Shown here: positions 20,263 through 31,312 of the stretch, one piece after another | How positions within the stretch are numbered: the stretch's first letter is position 1 | How the letters are laid out: every line of letters begins with the position of its first letter | Assembly (NCBI RefSeq): GCF_904849725.1 | Contig: NC_058519.1 | Location: forward strand, 27,697,267-27,761,266 | Direction: 5' to 3' | Source: Hordeum vulgare subsp. vulgare | Taxonomy: Eukaryota; Streptophyta; Magnoliopsida; Poales; Poaceae | DNA: 64,000 nucleotides | The notes under the pieces: generated by a model | Databases searched by the model: none | Seen by the model: the letters and a program-made list of their open reading frames with translations, nothing else | What the model was told of the DNA's origin: nothing | Position numbers and translations under genes: made by a program

Positions 20263-20274
20263 TGGTATCAGAGC
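20263..20274 (+). promoter_or_regulatory. Primer-binding site, initiator tRNA-Met
   Basis: TGGTATCAGAGC, complementary to the 3' end of plant initiator methionine tRNA, lies three bases after the LTR end. This is the standard minus-strand priming site of Copia elements. Confidence 0.9.
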
Positions 20275-20278
20275 CAGA

Positions 20279-21350
20279 ATGTCCGCCCTTCCTCCCCTAA
20301 GTGCGCGGCTGAACCGGATCTCGCCGCTGCTGCTGACGCCGCCGCGGCTCTTGCCGCCGCCGCCCCCGTAGACGCATCTAGCTCCATTGATCTGCGCCCA
20401 CGCGCACCTGCTTCCTCAGATGAGAGCCCTGGCTCCGGTGATCTCCCTCTGGCCACGGCCGCACCACACACCGTGGCTCTGCCATCCTCCTCCACTCCTC
20501 CACCACTGCTTCCGGCCAGCCTTGCCGGCATCCTCGACTTCAAGCTCTCCCTCGATGGCACCAACTTCACCCGCTGGCGCAACTACATCCATCTGACTCT
20601 GGCGCGTCACCATGCCGAAGACCACATCCGCGACGTCTCCCCGCGCCGCATGGCCGATTCGGCGTGGCGCGACGACGACAACGCCGTCGTCCTGTGGTTC
20701 TTCACCACCATCGCCGGGGACCTCTTCGACATCGTCGCCCCGGCCGACTCCACCGCCTACACCATCTGGACGCGGCTACACCAGTACTTCCTGGCCAATG
20801 AGACCGAACACGCGATGCATCTTGGCCAGGAATTCCGGACCTGCGTGCGCGGCGATCTCACCGTCAACAACTACTGCCGCCGCCTGCAAGGTATCGCCGC
20901 TGCCCTCGCCGACGTCAACGAGCCGGTCTCGGATCGCACCCTCACCCTGCAGATGCTCGATGGGCTCGGACCACGGTTTGCGATGTAGGCCGCCATCCTC
21001 CAGTCCAACGTGCCGCTGCCCACCTTCAGTCAAGCCCGGTCTCGGCTGGTCCTCGCCGAGCTCTCCATGGACCGGCGCGCTCGCACCGAGGGCGCCCAGG
21101 TGCTGGCTGTTCACAACGACGACCGTGGTGCCGATCGTTCCAGTGATCGTGGCGACCGCGGGGATCACAGCGGTGATCGCAACGATGATCGTGCTCCTGC
21201 CGGCGCCGGTGGCTGCGGTGGTCAGCTCGGCGCCGGCCGTCATCAGCGCGGCGGGCGCGGTCGCGGACACGGCCATGGGTGCGGCGACGCCCCTACCGGC
21301 CGTAGTGCGGGCAACCAACCGTGGCTGGGCTACTTCATCCCCATGGGGAT
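20279..21350 (+). pseudogene. Copia gag
   Basis: The ATG at 20279 is followed by an Ala/Pro-rich leader; a one-base shift near 20300 leads into the main gag frame. That frame contains LDGTNFTRWRNYIHL, AVVLWFFTTI, DSTAYTIWTRLHQYF and DLTVNNYCRRLQGIA, the UBN2 (retrotran_gag_2/3) signature. A TAG at 20986-20988 interrupts the frame; it resumes with LPTFSQARSRL. The C-terminal part is Gly/Arg-rich without a clear CCHC zinc knuckle. No functional protein can result. Confidence 0.88.
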
Positions 21351-22395
21351 GCCATTTCCCCCGCCGTGCGCGCCATGGATTCCCCCCCAACTCCAGCGGC
21401 ATCCTCGGCCCCTGCCCCGGTCTACCGACGCAGGCCTATCCCGTTCTGTACTCGACACCTCCTGCGCCTGCTACTCCATCGCCATACACTGCACCACCAA
21501 CCTCCTGGGATGCCTCTGCCATGTTCCACGCCGCGCCCAGCTACGGCTCCGCGTTCCCCACCGGCGCCGACTGGATAATGGACACCGATGCGGTCTCACA
21601 CGTCACCGGCGACCCAGGTACCTTGTCCACGTTTCGTCCCTTGTTAGCTCCTTATACTCGTCACATTATCGTCGGCAACGACTCTCGCCTCCCTGTTCTT
21701 GGCACCGGTACTGCCGCTCTACCCCCAAAACCCTTTTATCTTCGCCACATTTTGCTCTCCCCCAACATTGTCAAGAATCTTATTTCGGTTCACAAATTTA
21801 CTCGCGATAACTTGTGTTCCGTTGAATTTGACCCGCTTGGTTTTTCCGTGAAGGATCTAGCTACAAAGGAAGTTCTTCTGAGGGTCAATAGTGATGGTGA
21901 TCTCTACCCCTTCACTCGCAATAATAGAGGTTCCCACGGCGCCTTCATGATTTCCACGCATGATCTCTGGCACCGGCGGCTTGGACACCCCAGCTCATCG
22001 ACTTTTTCTCGGTTTTCTTTAGATTTTCTCTCCACATGTAATAATGAACCTCGCCCCTCCCCCTTATGTACGGCGTGTCAGCTTGGCAAGCACACTCGCC
22101 TCCCTTTTCCCACCTCCACCACCTACACTAGTTCTCCTTTCCAGTTAATTCATTGCGACTTGTGGACCTCGCCCATTGTTAGTCACTCTGGTTATAAATA
22201 CTATCTTGTTGTTATGGACGACTACACTCATTACTCGTACACCTTCCCTCTTCGCGCTAAGTCTGACACATGTGACACGCTCATTCGCTTTTTCCGTTTT
22301 GTGCATACTCAATTTGGCGTTCTCGTCCGGTGTGTTCAATGTGACAATGGTGGGGAATTCCTCACCACCGCCCTCTGTATGTTCTTCTCCTCCCA
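21351..22395 (+). pseudogene. Copia protease and N-terminal half of integrase
   Basis: This is in a different frame from gag. The protease active-site segment near 21571-21612 reads MDTDAVSHVTGD where the family has D-T/S-G, so the conserved Gly is replaced by Asp. Next comes the GAG-pre-integrase zinc segment (LWHRRLGHPSS, CTACQLGKHTRLPF), then the integrase core with the first catalytic Asp in HCDLW (about 22157) and the second in CDNGGEF (about 22341). Shortly after that the sequence jumps into the Pro/Ser-rich linker that normally follows integrase, so the third catalytic residue (Glu) and the integrase C-terminus are deleted. Confidence 0.88.
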
Positions 22396-22839
22396 CACCA
22401 GATTCGGTCTCCATGTCTCCCCGCACGCCAGCTCTGCCTCCTTTCCTGCCCATGACCGATCCTGCCCCCACTGCGGGCCCCGCCACCACCTCTCCCGCTC
22501 GCATGCATGACGCCGGTCCAGCCTCCTCCTCGGGATCGCCCCGGTCTCCCCTGTTCGTTGCGTCTGGGATCTCCCCTACTCCCGCATGCGTCGCCTGCCT
22601 CGTCCTCGGGATCGATCCCATCTCTCGCCACACCCACTAACGCTGGCTCGCGTTGCTCTCTGTCACCCTCCTTCACACCCGCATCCACTTCCCCGCCTCT
22701 GCCTACTAGTGCCGTTCCCATCACGCCGCCTGCCAACCCACACCCCATGCGGACTCGCGGCAAGACCGGCTACGCCATGCCGAAACAAATTCTTGATCTC
22801 CACGTCTAAAACGCCCCCTCTCCCATTCCTTCTTCGTAC
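22396..22839 (+). pseudogene. Pro/Ser-rich linker between integrase and RT, frame-shifted
   Basis: The translation is dominated by Pro, Ser, Thr and Ala (for example SPPTPDSVSMSPRTPALPP) and ends in HPMRTRGKTGYAMPK. The latter is the kind of segment that precedes RT in Copia polyproteins. Reading frames change more than once. Confidence 0.65.
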
Positions 22840-24358
22840 CGTGCTACGCTCAAAGACCCGCATTGGCGTGCCACGATGCTTGACGAGTATAACGTGCTAA
22901 TTCGGAATGACATGTGGTCTTTGGTTCCTTGTCCTGCAGGTGTGAACGTGGTGACTGGGAAGTGGATCTTCCGCCATAAGCTTCATCCCGATGGTACCCT
23001 GGCCCGGTACAAAGCTCGGTGGGTGGTCCGTGGCTTCACGCAGCAGCCGGGCGTCGACTACGGCGAGACCTTCAGCCCCGTCGTCAAGCCGACCACCATC
23101 CGCGTCGTCCTCAGCATCGCCACGGCCAACGCTTGGCCCATTCGGCAAATGGACGTCAAGAACACGTTTCTTCATGGAGATCTTGCTGAAATAGTCTACT
23201 GCCAGCAACCTTATGGTTTCCGTGATAAAACCCACCCTCCCACGTTTGTCGTCTCCACAAATCTCTCTACGGGCTCAAACAGGCCCCTCGCACGCGGTTT
23301 CTCTGGTTCACTAAGTTCCTCCGCTCCTTGGGCTTTGTCTCCTCCCGGTGTGATACCTCCCTCTTCATCATGCAGCGTGAGGGTGCCCTTGCCTATCTCC
23401 TCGTCTATGTTGACGACATCATCCTCACCGCCAGTACCACCACCCTTCTGTAGTCCCTCGTCGCCTCCCTTACCAGTGAGTTCTCGATGAGTGACCTCGG
23501 TGACATACACCATTTCCTCGGGGTCAAAGTCCACCGCACCACCAACGACATTTTCCTTTCCCAGGAGCAGTACGCCCTCGAGATCCTTGATCGTGCTCGC
23601 ATGCTTAACTGCAAGCCCATTTCCACCCCTGTCGATACGAGCTCTAAGCTCTTTAGCTCCGGCGGCACACCCTACTCCGATCCCTCCCACTACCGTAGCC
23701 TCGCCGATGCTCTTTAGTACCTCATCCTCACCCGCCCCGACATCTCATACGCCGTGCAGCAACTCTGTCTGGTCATGCATGCCCCCTGGATGCCCACTTT
23801 CAGCTGCTTAAGCGAGTCCTTCGCTACGTTCGCGGCACCACCCACTTCGGGCTGCAGCTCTATCGATCCTCCTCCCATGATCTTCTTGCTTACAACGATG
23901 CTGATTGGGCGAGCTGCCCCGATACACGGCGATCCACCTCCGGCTTCTGTGTCTTCCTCGGCTCCAACTTGATCTCTTGGTCGTCCAAACGCCAACACAC
24001 TGTCTCCCGATCCAGTGCCGAGGCCGAGTACCGTGCAATCGCCAACTGGGTGGCAGAGTCTTGGTGGCTTCGCCAGCTTCTCGCCGAACTTCACCGCCCT
24101 CCTCGCCGAGCTACGGTTGTTTACTGCGACAATGTGAGTGATGTGTACCTCTCCTCCAACCCTGTTCAGCATCAGCGCACAAAGCACGTGGAGATCGACC
24201 TACACTTCGTTCGGGATTGCGTGGCTCTCGGCGAGGTCGATGTGCTGCATGTCCCAACCACGTCTCAGTTTGCGGATGTCTTCACTAAGGGTTTACCGTC
24301 TTCGGTGTTCTGTGACTTTCGCTCCAGTCTGAACGTCTTACCACGCGCCGTTCGGACT
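22840..24358 (+). pseudogene. Copia reverse transcriptase and RNase H
   Basis: Motifs in order: NDMWSLVPCP, GKWIFRHKL, YKARWVVRGFTQ, VKPTTIRVVLSIA, MDVKNTFLHGDL, the polymerase YVDDI box (about 23406-23420), SDLGDIHHFLGVKV, and the RNase H motifs DADWASCPDTRRSTSG and SSAEAEYRA, then TKHVEIDLHFVRD. At least three frame changes (near 23250, 23400-23460 and 23800) and stops at about 23452 and 23715 break it. The conserved catalytic motifs are still legible, so decay is moderate. Confidence 0.9.
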
Positions 24359-24374
24359 AGGGGGGGGGGGGGGG
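24359..24374 (+). promoter_or_regulatory. Polypurine tract
   Basis: AGG followed by an uninterrupted G run up to 24374 abuts the 3' LTR start. It would prime plus-strand synthesis. The G run is unusually long and its exact length may be a sequencing uncertainty. Confidence 0.75.
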
Positions 24375-24541
24375 TGTTGAATTATAACGTTTTAGTGTTC
24401 TGTTGTAGCTACTAATCCTAGTCTCAAGGGGTGGCCCTAGTCCAACGCCACCTCCAAGGGTAGTGCCCTGCATGTAGGGACTTCCCTGTATTTATGTAAC
24501 CAAGCTCATCCAGGCAGCACACAATCAATACACATTGTTCA
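24375..24541 (+). repeat. Copia 3' LTR, 167 bp
   Basis: Starts TGTTGAATTA and ends TTGTTCA, with the final 55-60 bp shared with the 5' remnant. At 167 bp it is a short LTR for a Copia element. Confidence 0.85.
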
Positions 24542-25562
24542 ACTCTACCTTCCATCACCACTTTTTATGGGAAACGTTTCGTTCCAGCCAGCGGAACACG
24601 TGCTTTCATCCGCCACCCAACGCGTCGTTCGATCGGTTTTATCGGACGGCCACGTAAGAGCAGATTGCATGGTGACGGAAGCCTCTTGAGACCTTATCTT
24701 CTTCTATCTCGTTTTCTCATGTCCACTCATCTATATTCATTAGCTTTCTCTTTTCATGTCTCGCGTCCACCGCTCCCGACGCAACCCCGTTGGCACCATG
24801 AACAATGGAGGCCGCAAGCATCCGAGGCCATACGGCGGGAGGCCGCACGCATCTAATGAGGGAAGCTGGACGACGATGGTGGAGGCCGGAAGGTAACAAC
24901 ACAATGTCCAGTTTTCGCAACATGGTCTATGTTTTAAATTTTTGGAACAAATATCTTGATGCAAAAGTTTGCTACAACATAACAAATGTTGCAAAAGTTT
25001 TCTGCAACATGACCTTTGTTGCAAAAACTTCTTCACGCAACAATATCTATGTTGCACAAAGACAAAGAAAAAAATTCCGCAACAAAGCGATTGTTTCCGC
25101 AACTCGACCGTTGTTTCAGGAATTAATGGGTCCAAAGTTATTTTGCAACAAAGCGATTGTTTCTGCAACTGGGCCGTTGTTTCAGGTTGTATTTGACCGG
25201 GGAAGGCGACCCAACTGGTAGATCAGACGGCTGTGCGCGGGTATATCGGACGACTATTCGGATGGTGGATATTTTCTACGGATCCATCGGTGGATGCCTA
25301 GCAGCCCCCATTTTCTATTGATTTTCTTACCTATCAATTTATTTTCTATCCATTTCCTTCTTTCCAATCAACATTTTTCTACATATCTAACTTTGCTAAC
25401 ATATCCAGTCAACCGATATCTCACATTAACGGATTTTATCATAAGAAACAAATAATAAATTTTCAGGAACAAGTAAAGGATTCTAAAAAACAAATAATAT
25501 ACAATGCTCGTTTCTTTCTTTCCTTCCCTACGCCTTCCTTGATCGATCCCCACCTCCCTTGA
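24542..25562. repeat. GCAACA-rich block, possibly a MULE or other DNA transposon remnant
   Basis: From about 24900 to 25190 the motif GCAACA (or GCAACAT/GTTGC) recurs about 14 times, in both orientations, at spacings of 10-40 bp (for example CAACATAACAAATGTTGCAA). ORFs on both strands are by-products. A recurrent grass repeat has this look, but I see no clear terminal inverted repeats or target duplication, so no class is assigned. Confidence 0.45.
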
Positions 25563-25700
25563 GGCCTTGTTCGGTTTCTTCAAAATTGAAGGGGTTTGGA
25601 GGGGATTGGGAGGGATTAAATCCCCTACAAGTCAAATTCCACCTCAATCCCCTCCAATCCTCTTTAATCCCCTCCTTAGTGGGATTAACCGAACAAGCCC
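25563..25700. mobile_element. MITE with GGCCTTGTTCGGTT ends, 138 bp
   Basis: The left end GGCCTTGTTCGGTT and inverted right end AACCGAACAAGCCC match at 13 of 14 positions. TGA is present on both sides (25560-25562 and 25701-25703), a 3 bp target duplication. The interior is nearly self-complementary (GAGGGGATTGGGAGGG against CCTCAATCCCCTCC). The ends are common in cereal genomes; superfamily is uncertain (PIF/Harbinger or CACTA-like). Confidence 0.75.
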
Positions 25701-25877
25701 TGATTTGTTTTGTCTAAAAAACTGTTGTCCTCACCCTTGATCACGCTCTCCTTCATCCACCCCTTCACATGCCCCCTCTGATTTCCTCTCGGTCTCCCTC
25801 TCATCTCGTTAATCTCTTAAATCAAGCGCCAATTCCATCTTATTCCTTGTACTCGTCACCGCATCTCTTCTCTCCGT

Positions 25878-26635
25878 GGAATCTTTGTCCAAAAAGACCA
25901 ACTATCCAATAAAATTGATAGAAAAGACCACCTTCTGATAAAATTGTCATAAAGGATCATCTAGATCGTGGCGGCATGCGTGCCAACTGTCAGGTGGCAC
26001 CTGCCGCCACATGTCGAGGCGGCAGCCCCTGTCGCCACACGTCACACACGCACAACAGCCAACCAGGCCCACGACGGAACGAAGCGATGTGGGATGGGCC
26101 CTGCCGCCTCATGGTGTGGCGGCAGGTGCGTGCTGCATTTGGACTTTGGAGGGCTATATTTGACTTCCTGGTTTGATCTCTTAGGCCTGTCTAAACTATC
26201 CCACTTAAAATCTGAAAACATGATACCCAGCTTTGAAACAGTAAGCTGATCTGTGAACAAAACTACACTAACGCTTGACTGGTCCAGGTCTAGCGTCGAG
26301 CGCACTGCCAAACCAAGGAAACCTAATCGCAGCCCCTCAACTGACCTGACACCCACCACAAGCAGTCAGGAACAGTCGTGACGCCACACCACGAGGCGAC
26401 AGGGGCCATCCCCCATAGCTCCGTTCCGTTATGGCCGTGGCTAGCTGTTGTGGGTAGCCTGCTGCCTGGCCCTGTGATCGTAGGGCTGCTGCTTTGGGCT
26501 GTGACGGCAGGTGCCACGCGGTTGTTGGCATATGCCTGCCGCAACGGTTAAGGTGATATTTTGTGCCAATTTTATTAAAAGGTGGTGCTTTTGTTAATTT
26601 CATTGGACGGGTGTTTTTTTGGGACAAAAAATTCC
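25878..26635. mobile_element. Fold-back element with arms of about 310 bp
   Basis: The left arm runs GGAATCTTTGTCCAAAAAGA, then CAATAAAATTGATAGAAAAG and CACCTGCCGCCAC. The right arm carries the inverted counterparts (GGTGGTGCTTTTGTTAATTT, GGGACAAAAAATTCC, TGACGGCAGGTGCCACGC). The pairing is imperfect but spans most of both arms, with about 140 bp between them (26190-26330). No target duplication is evident. Long inverted ends suggest a Mutator-like (MULE) or fold-back element without coding capacity. Confidence 0.7.
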
Positions 26636-26694
26636 TTTCCCCGACCCCATCAAGTGACGGTGATGGAGACCCGGAGACGTACGCGTGGCGGGTC

Positions 26695-27524
26695 CACTAG
26701 TAGAAAATGGGTCTTTTGGCCCAAGCCGAAAAGACCATTAGCCCCGGTTCAAACTAAAACCGGGACCAATGCCAGCCATTGGTCCCGGTTCAGTTTGCCA
26801 GGGCATTGGTCCCGGTTCGGTTCATCTCACTAGTCCCGGTTCAGGGCAAAAATCGGGACTAAAGATCCAGCGACTGCCACGTGGCGTGCCGCGGAGCATT
26901 AGTCCCGGTTTTTGGCCAGAACCGGGACTAAATGGTCGGCTATTAGTCCTTGTTTTAGACAAAAACCGGGACTAAAGTGCTGCCTATATATACCCTCGCC
27001 CCTGCCACCCTCTCCTCTGTTTTTTGGCTGTTGAGGTGTGCATGCCATGCTCTTGCCACCCTTCTAGTTCATGCACATGAGGTGTTCGATGAAATGCCCG
27101 AGCCACACTACTTAAGCTTTGTCCTCTCCAAGCTCGACCTCCAAGCTCCATTTTCCTCAATATTTGTCTAGATTTGGCCGTGCACCAACTACACAAGTGT
27201 TTTAAAAAGTTAGCTACTTCATACTTTCATCTCTCACTGCTATTTTAGCTCATTTCAAATGCTCTAGAAGTAGAGTGGTTTGTGGGTTTTAGTGTAGGAG
27301 TGTATGTGGGATATATTTTGTTTTAGATGCAAAATTTAGGCTCAAATTAACTTCTTAGAGTCTGCACATGTGTAGGGTGCCGTCCCGTGCCCGTCCTCAC
27401 CATTGTCGATTGTCCGCGTCGATCTCGTCGCGAGCACCACCGTGGTGAGCCTCTTGTTCTTGTCTTCTTTTTAAAAGAAAAAAAATTCTTACTTGTATGA
27501 TTTAGATAGATACTTGTATAAATT
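26695..27524 (+). mobile_element. CACTA transposon, left end only
   Basis: The terminus CACTAGTAGAAAATGGGTCT is a typical CACTA end. It is followed by subterminal repeats of TTAGTCCCGGTT / AACCGGGACTAA in both orientations (26735-26975), the binding-site-like repeats of Triticeae CACTA families. Downstream sequence (27000-27524) is non-coding CACTA-type DNA. It is cut at about 27524, where the Athila-type LTR begins at a short shared CTTGTAT/AAGTAT stretch. No transposase or right end is seen. Confidence 0.85.
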
Positions 27525-28969
27525 ACTTGTATAGGGGATCGCAACAGTTTTCGAGGGTCGAGTATTCAACCCGAATTTGTCGATTGGACAGAAGGGGAAG
27601 CCAAAGAATATTCTCAAGTATTAGCAGTTGAGTTGTCAATTCAACAACACCTGAAAGATTTAGTATCTGCAGAAAAGTATCAGTAGCAGAGTAGTGTGAT
27701 AGCAATAGTAGCAACGGTAACAGTAGCAGCAACAACAACAGTAGCGGCAGAGTAACAGTAGCAGAAGTGACACCAGTAGTGACAGAGTAACAGTAGCAGC
27801 AGTGACAGTAATAGCGACAAAGTAACGTAGCAAGGACCAGTAGGAAAAACTCGTAGGCATTGGATCGGTTATGGATGATTATGCCGGATGTTATTCATTA
27901 TGCAACACTTATAACACGGAGAAATATGTAACTAGCTCCAGTTCGTCAATGTAATGTAGGCATGTATTCCGTATGTAGTCATACGTGCTTAGGGAAAAGA
28001 ACTTGCATGACAACTATTGTCCATCCCTCCCGTGGCAGCGGGGTACTAATGGAAACTACGAGATATTAAGGTTCTCCTTGTAATAGAGAACTGGAACAAA
28101 GCATTAGCACTTAGTGAATACATGAACTCCTCATACTATGGTCATCTCCGGGAGTGGTTCCGGCTATTGTCACTCCGGGGTTGCCGGGTCATAACACATA
28201 GTAGGTGACTACAACTTGCAAGATAGGATCAAGAACACACATATATTGACGAGAACATAATAGGTTCAAATATGAAATCATGGCACTCGGACCCTACTGA
28301 CAAGCATTAAGCATGGCAAAGTAGTAGCAACATCAATCTCAGAACATAGTGGATACTAGGGATCAATACCTGTCAAAACTAACTCGATTACATGATAGAT
28401 ATAATCCAACCCATCACCTCCAGCAAGCCTACGATGAGATTACTCATGAACGGTGAAGAGCATCATGGAATTGGCGATAAAGGAAGGTTGGTGATGACGA
28501 TGGCGATGATCTCGCCTCTCCGGAGCCCAGAACGGACTCCAGATCTGCCCTCCAGAGGAAGAACATGAGGTGGCGGCGCCTCCGTATCGTAAAACGCGAT
28601 GAACTCTTGTCCTTGATTTTTTTTCCGGATGAAAGGGACTAAATAGAGCTGGAATTGGAGGCGGTGGAGCTTCGTGGGCCTCACAAGCCTGCTAGGTGCG
28701 GCCAAGGGGGCCCATGCCTGGTGGGCTTGCGGGCTCCACGCTCCACTCCTCCGGTGGATTCTTGAGCCAGTATTTTTTATATATTCCACAAAAAATCCTA
28801 GTAAATTTCCAGGTCATTCCGAGAACTTTTATTTCTGCTAAAAAACAACACCATGGCAATTCTGCTGAAAACAACGTTTGTCCGGGTTAGTTCCATTCAA
28901 ATCATGCAAATTAGAGTCCAAAACAAGGGCAAAAGAGTTTGGAAAAGTAGATACGACAGAGACGTATCA
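27525..28969 (-). mobile_element. Element D: 3' LTR of an Athila-lineage Gypsy element, slightly truncated
   Basis: On the minus strand the LTR starts TGATACGTCTCTGTCGTATC at 28969 and runs to TGTTGCGATCCCCTATAC at about 27525. The last bases expected of this LTR type (ACTTGTGGGTCATCA) are missing, so the outer end is truncated. It contains a GTAACAGTAGCAGC microsatellite (about 27690-27830). A polypurine tract sits directly inside it, so it is the 3' LTR of a minus-strand element. Confidence 0.85.
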
Positions 28970-28985
28970 ACTCCCCCAAGCTTAA
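28970..28985 (-). promoter_or_regulatory. Element D polypurine tract
   Basis: On the minus strand TTAAGCTTGGGGGAGT directly precedes the LTR start TGATACG. AAGCTTGGGGGAG is the usual tract of the Triticeae Athila-type families and would prime plus-strand synthesis. Confidence 0.85.
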
Positions 28986-30397
28986 AGCATTGCTTGCCCT
29001 CAAGCAATTCAGTTGACAAACTGAAAGAGATAAAAGAAAAACTTTTACGAACTCTGTTTCATCTTGTTGTTGCAATTATGTCTAACTCATATTCAGAATT
29101 TCAGCAAGATCATAAGCTAACCACATAAGCAATGACATTTAGGTCTCATGACAAACTCATATCAATGGCATAATCAACTAGCGAGCAATAATAATAAGTT
29201 TCAAACGTCAACACTTCAATCAAAACAATCATGAACCAGTATGAACAGATGGTATCTCGCCAGCTCTTTCTGAGACCGCAAAACATAAATGCAGAGCACC
29301 TTCAAAGACCAAGGGCTGACTGAACATTGTAATTCATGGCAAAGAAGATCCAGTCACAGTCATACCCAACATCAGTCAAAAGCAAAGCATAAAAATGACA
29401 GAGGTGCTCTCTAATTGGTGCTTTTATAAGGAGAGGATGACTCAAGAAAAACATAAATAGATAGGCCCTTCGCAGAGGGAAGCATTGATTTGCAGAGGTG
29501 CCAGAGCTCAAGCTTTGAAGACAGAGATAAATAATTTTGGGTGACATGCTTTCATTGTCAATGCAATGACCAAGAGTTTTCACCATCTTCCATGCTACAC
29601 ATAATATAGGCGGTTCCCAAACAGGAAAGTAAAGTTTTGACTCCCCCACCACCGATCAATCACATTCCACGACTAGCCGAATACTCGGGTGCCGTCCATA
29701 CCAACAATAATCTTGGGGGAGTTTTGTTTGCAATTATCTTTTCGATTTGAGCATGGAACTGGGCATTCCAATTACCGACCCCTTTCTCGTGAATGATAGT
29801 GAATAAACACATATCGAGGATAACACGCCTAGCATGGAAGATACTGATCGCCCCTTGTCACCATATGAGCGGTCCGGGCATGCAAAACAAATTATTTCTT
29901 GAAGGTTTAGAGAGTGGCACATGCAAATTTATTTGGAACGGCAGGTAGATACCGCATATAGGTAGGTATGGTGGACTCATATGGAACAACTTTGGGTTTA
30001 TGGAAGTGGATGCACAAGCAGTATTCCCGCTTAGTACAATTGAAGGCTAGCAAAATACTGGGAAGCGACCAACTAGAGAGCGACAACAGTCATGAAAATG
30101 CATTGAGATTAACCAACATTGAGTGCAAGCATGAGTAGGACATAAATCACCATGAACATGAATATCATAGAGGCTATGTTGATTTTGTTTCAACTACATG
30201 CGTAAACATGTGCCAAGTCAAGCCACTTGAATCATTCAAAGAAGGATACCATCCTATCATACTACATCATAATCATCTCAAAATTCATGTTAGCATCCAA
30301 GACAAACACCGACTATCAAAGCGAAAGTGTGAACCTGAATATAAAGTCGGTGAGAAACACGTACTCCCCCAAGCTTAGGATTTTGGCCTAAGTTGGT
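28986..30397 (-). other. Element D non-coding internal region
   Basis: About 1.4 kb between the gag stop and the polypurine tract with no protease, reverse transcriptase or integrase motif on either strand. The element therefore lacks pol in this arrangement and would need enzymes from a related autonomous element. Confidence 0.6.
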
Positions 30398-31312
30398 CTA
30401 CTCCCATGGATGGTCCGGGCGATACCCAAAATCATAATGGGGGTTGTACGGGAGCGCTGCAGCTACCGCCTGAATAGCTGCCTCACTGAGGCGAGCAACC
30501 TTTGCCTCCCTCTCATACTCCTCTGCCTCTCCTCTGGTTATGTAATATCTCCGTTTTACCAGAAAGTCAAAGAAGGCAGGAGCAGGAAGGGTAATATGGA
30601 AAATACGCCGTCGGTTAAATATTAACCGGTATAGGAGGGATTCATTATCCCTCTCAAGGAACTGATAGCGTGTCATAGCAGCGCGATCATGGAAAGCTGT
30701 ATGGAGCGGGGGATCTCCTTCGCGGATGGGTACTCCAAGAAAATTTGCTAGGCGAGTGGCATAGATCCCACCAAAGAAATCCCCTTCATTAGCATTATTC
30801 TTCAGCCTCCTTGCTATTATAGCTCCCATGTTGAAACTTCTATCACCCGTTACTACGCTCTTAAGAATATTGAGGTCAGGTGCGCAGAGGTGACAATGCT
30901 CGATCTTGCCGTTAATGCATCTACCTATGAAGAGGGCAAAGTAGTGCAAGGCAGGAAAATGAATGCTCCCCATGATAGCCTGCGTAATATCTCTAGTTTC
31001 TCCAACAGTTATACTAGAGAAAAAATCTCTAACCGAAGATTTAGGAGGATCATTGAGACTACCCCAAACAGGTATCTTGCAAATTTTATTGAAGTCCTCT
31101 AAATCCATGTTATACGATTTGTCATAGAGATCAAACAGTACGGATGTGTCACGGAGAGCTGAAAATTTGAATCTACGAACAAAAGAGGCAGTGAGAGTAG
31201 CATACTATTCACATTTATCGGGGATGAATTGTTCAAGTCCAACATTGTGAACAAGTGTATCAAACTCGTCTTTGAAACCTGCATCAATCATGAATTCATC
31301 AGAAGGCCATTC
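30398..31312 (-). pseudogene. Element D Gag: Athila ORF1-like protein
   Basis: A 236-codon frame (ATG at 31108, stop at 30398) carries NKICKIPVWGSLNDPP, SIHFPALHYFALFIGRCING, HLCAPDLNIL, NMGAIIARRLKNN and GGIYATRLANFLGV. This is the conserved core of the Arabidopsis/Athila retrotransposon ORF1 (Gag-type) protein found in Triticeae Athila families. The same frame continues upstream beyond 31108 through TSVLFDLYDKSYN and FDTLVHNVGLEQFIPDK, but an in-frame TAG at 31207-31205 interrupts it. A CAG to TAG change would explain this. The N-terminus is cut by the insertion of element B at 31313. Apart from the stop the frame is well preserved. Confidence 0.85.

Larger units (their letters stand above)
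20200..24541 (+). mobile_element. Degenerate Ty1/Copia retrotransposon
   Basis: The parts in order are a remnant of the 5' LTR, a primer-binding site, gag, protease, part of integrase, reverse transcriptase, RNase H, a polypurine tract and a complete 167 bp 3' LTR. The order protease-integrase-RT-RNase H is the Copia order. It is dead: one nonsense codon in gag, several frame shifts, an altered protease motif and a deletion that removes the C-terminal half of integrase. No target duplication can be found because the 5' LTR is truncated. Confidence 0.92.
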
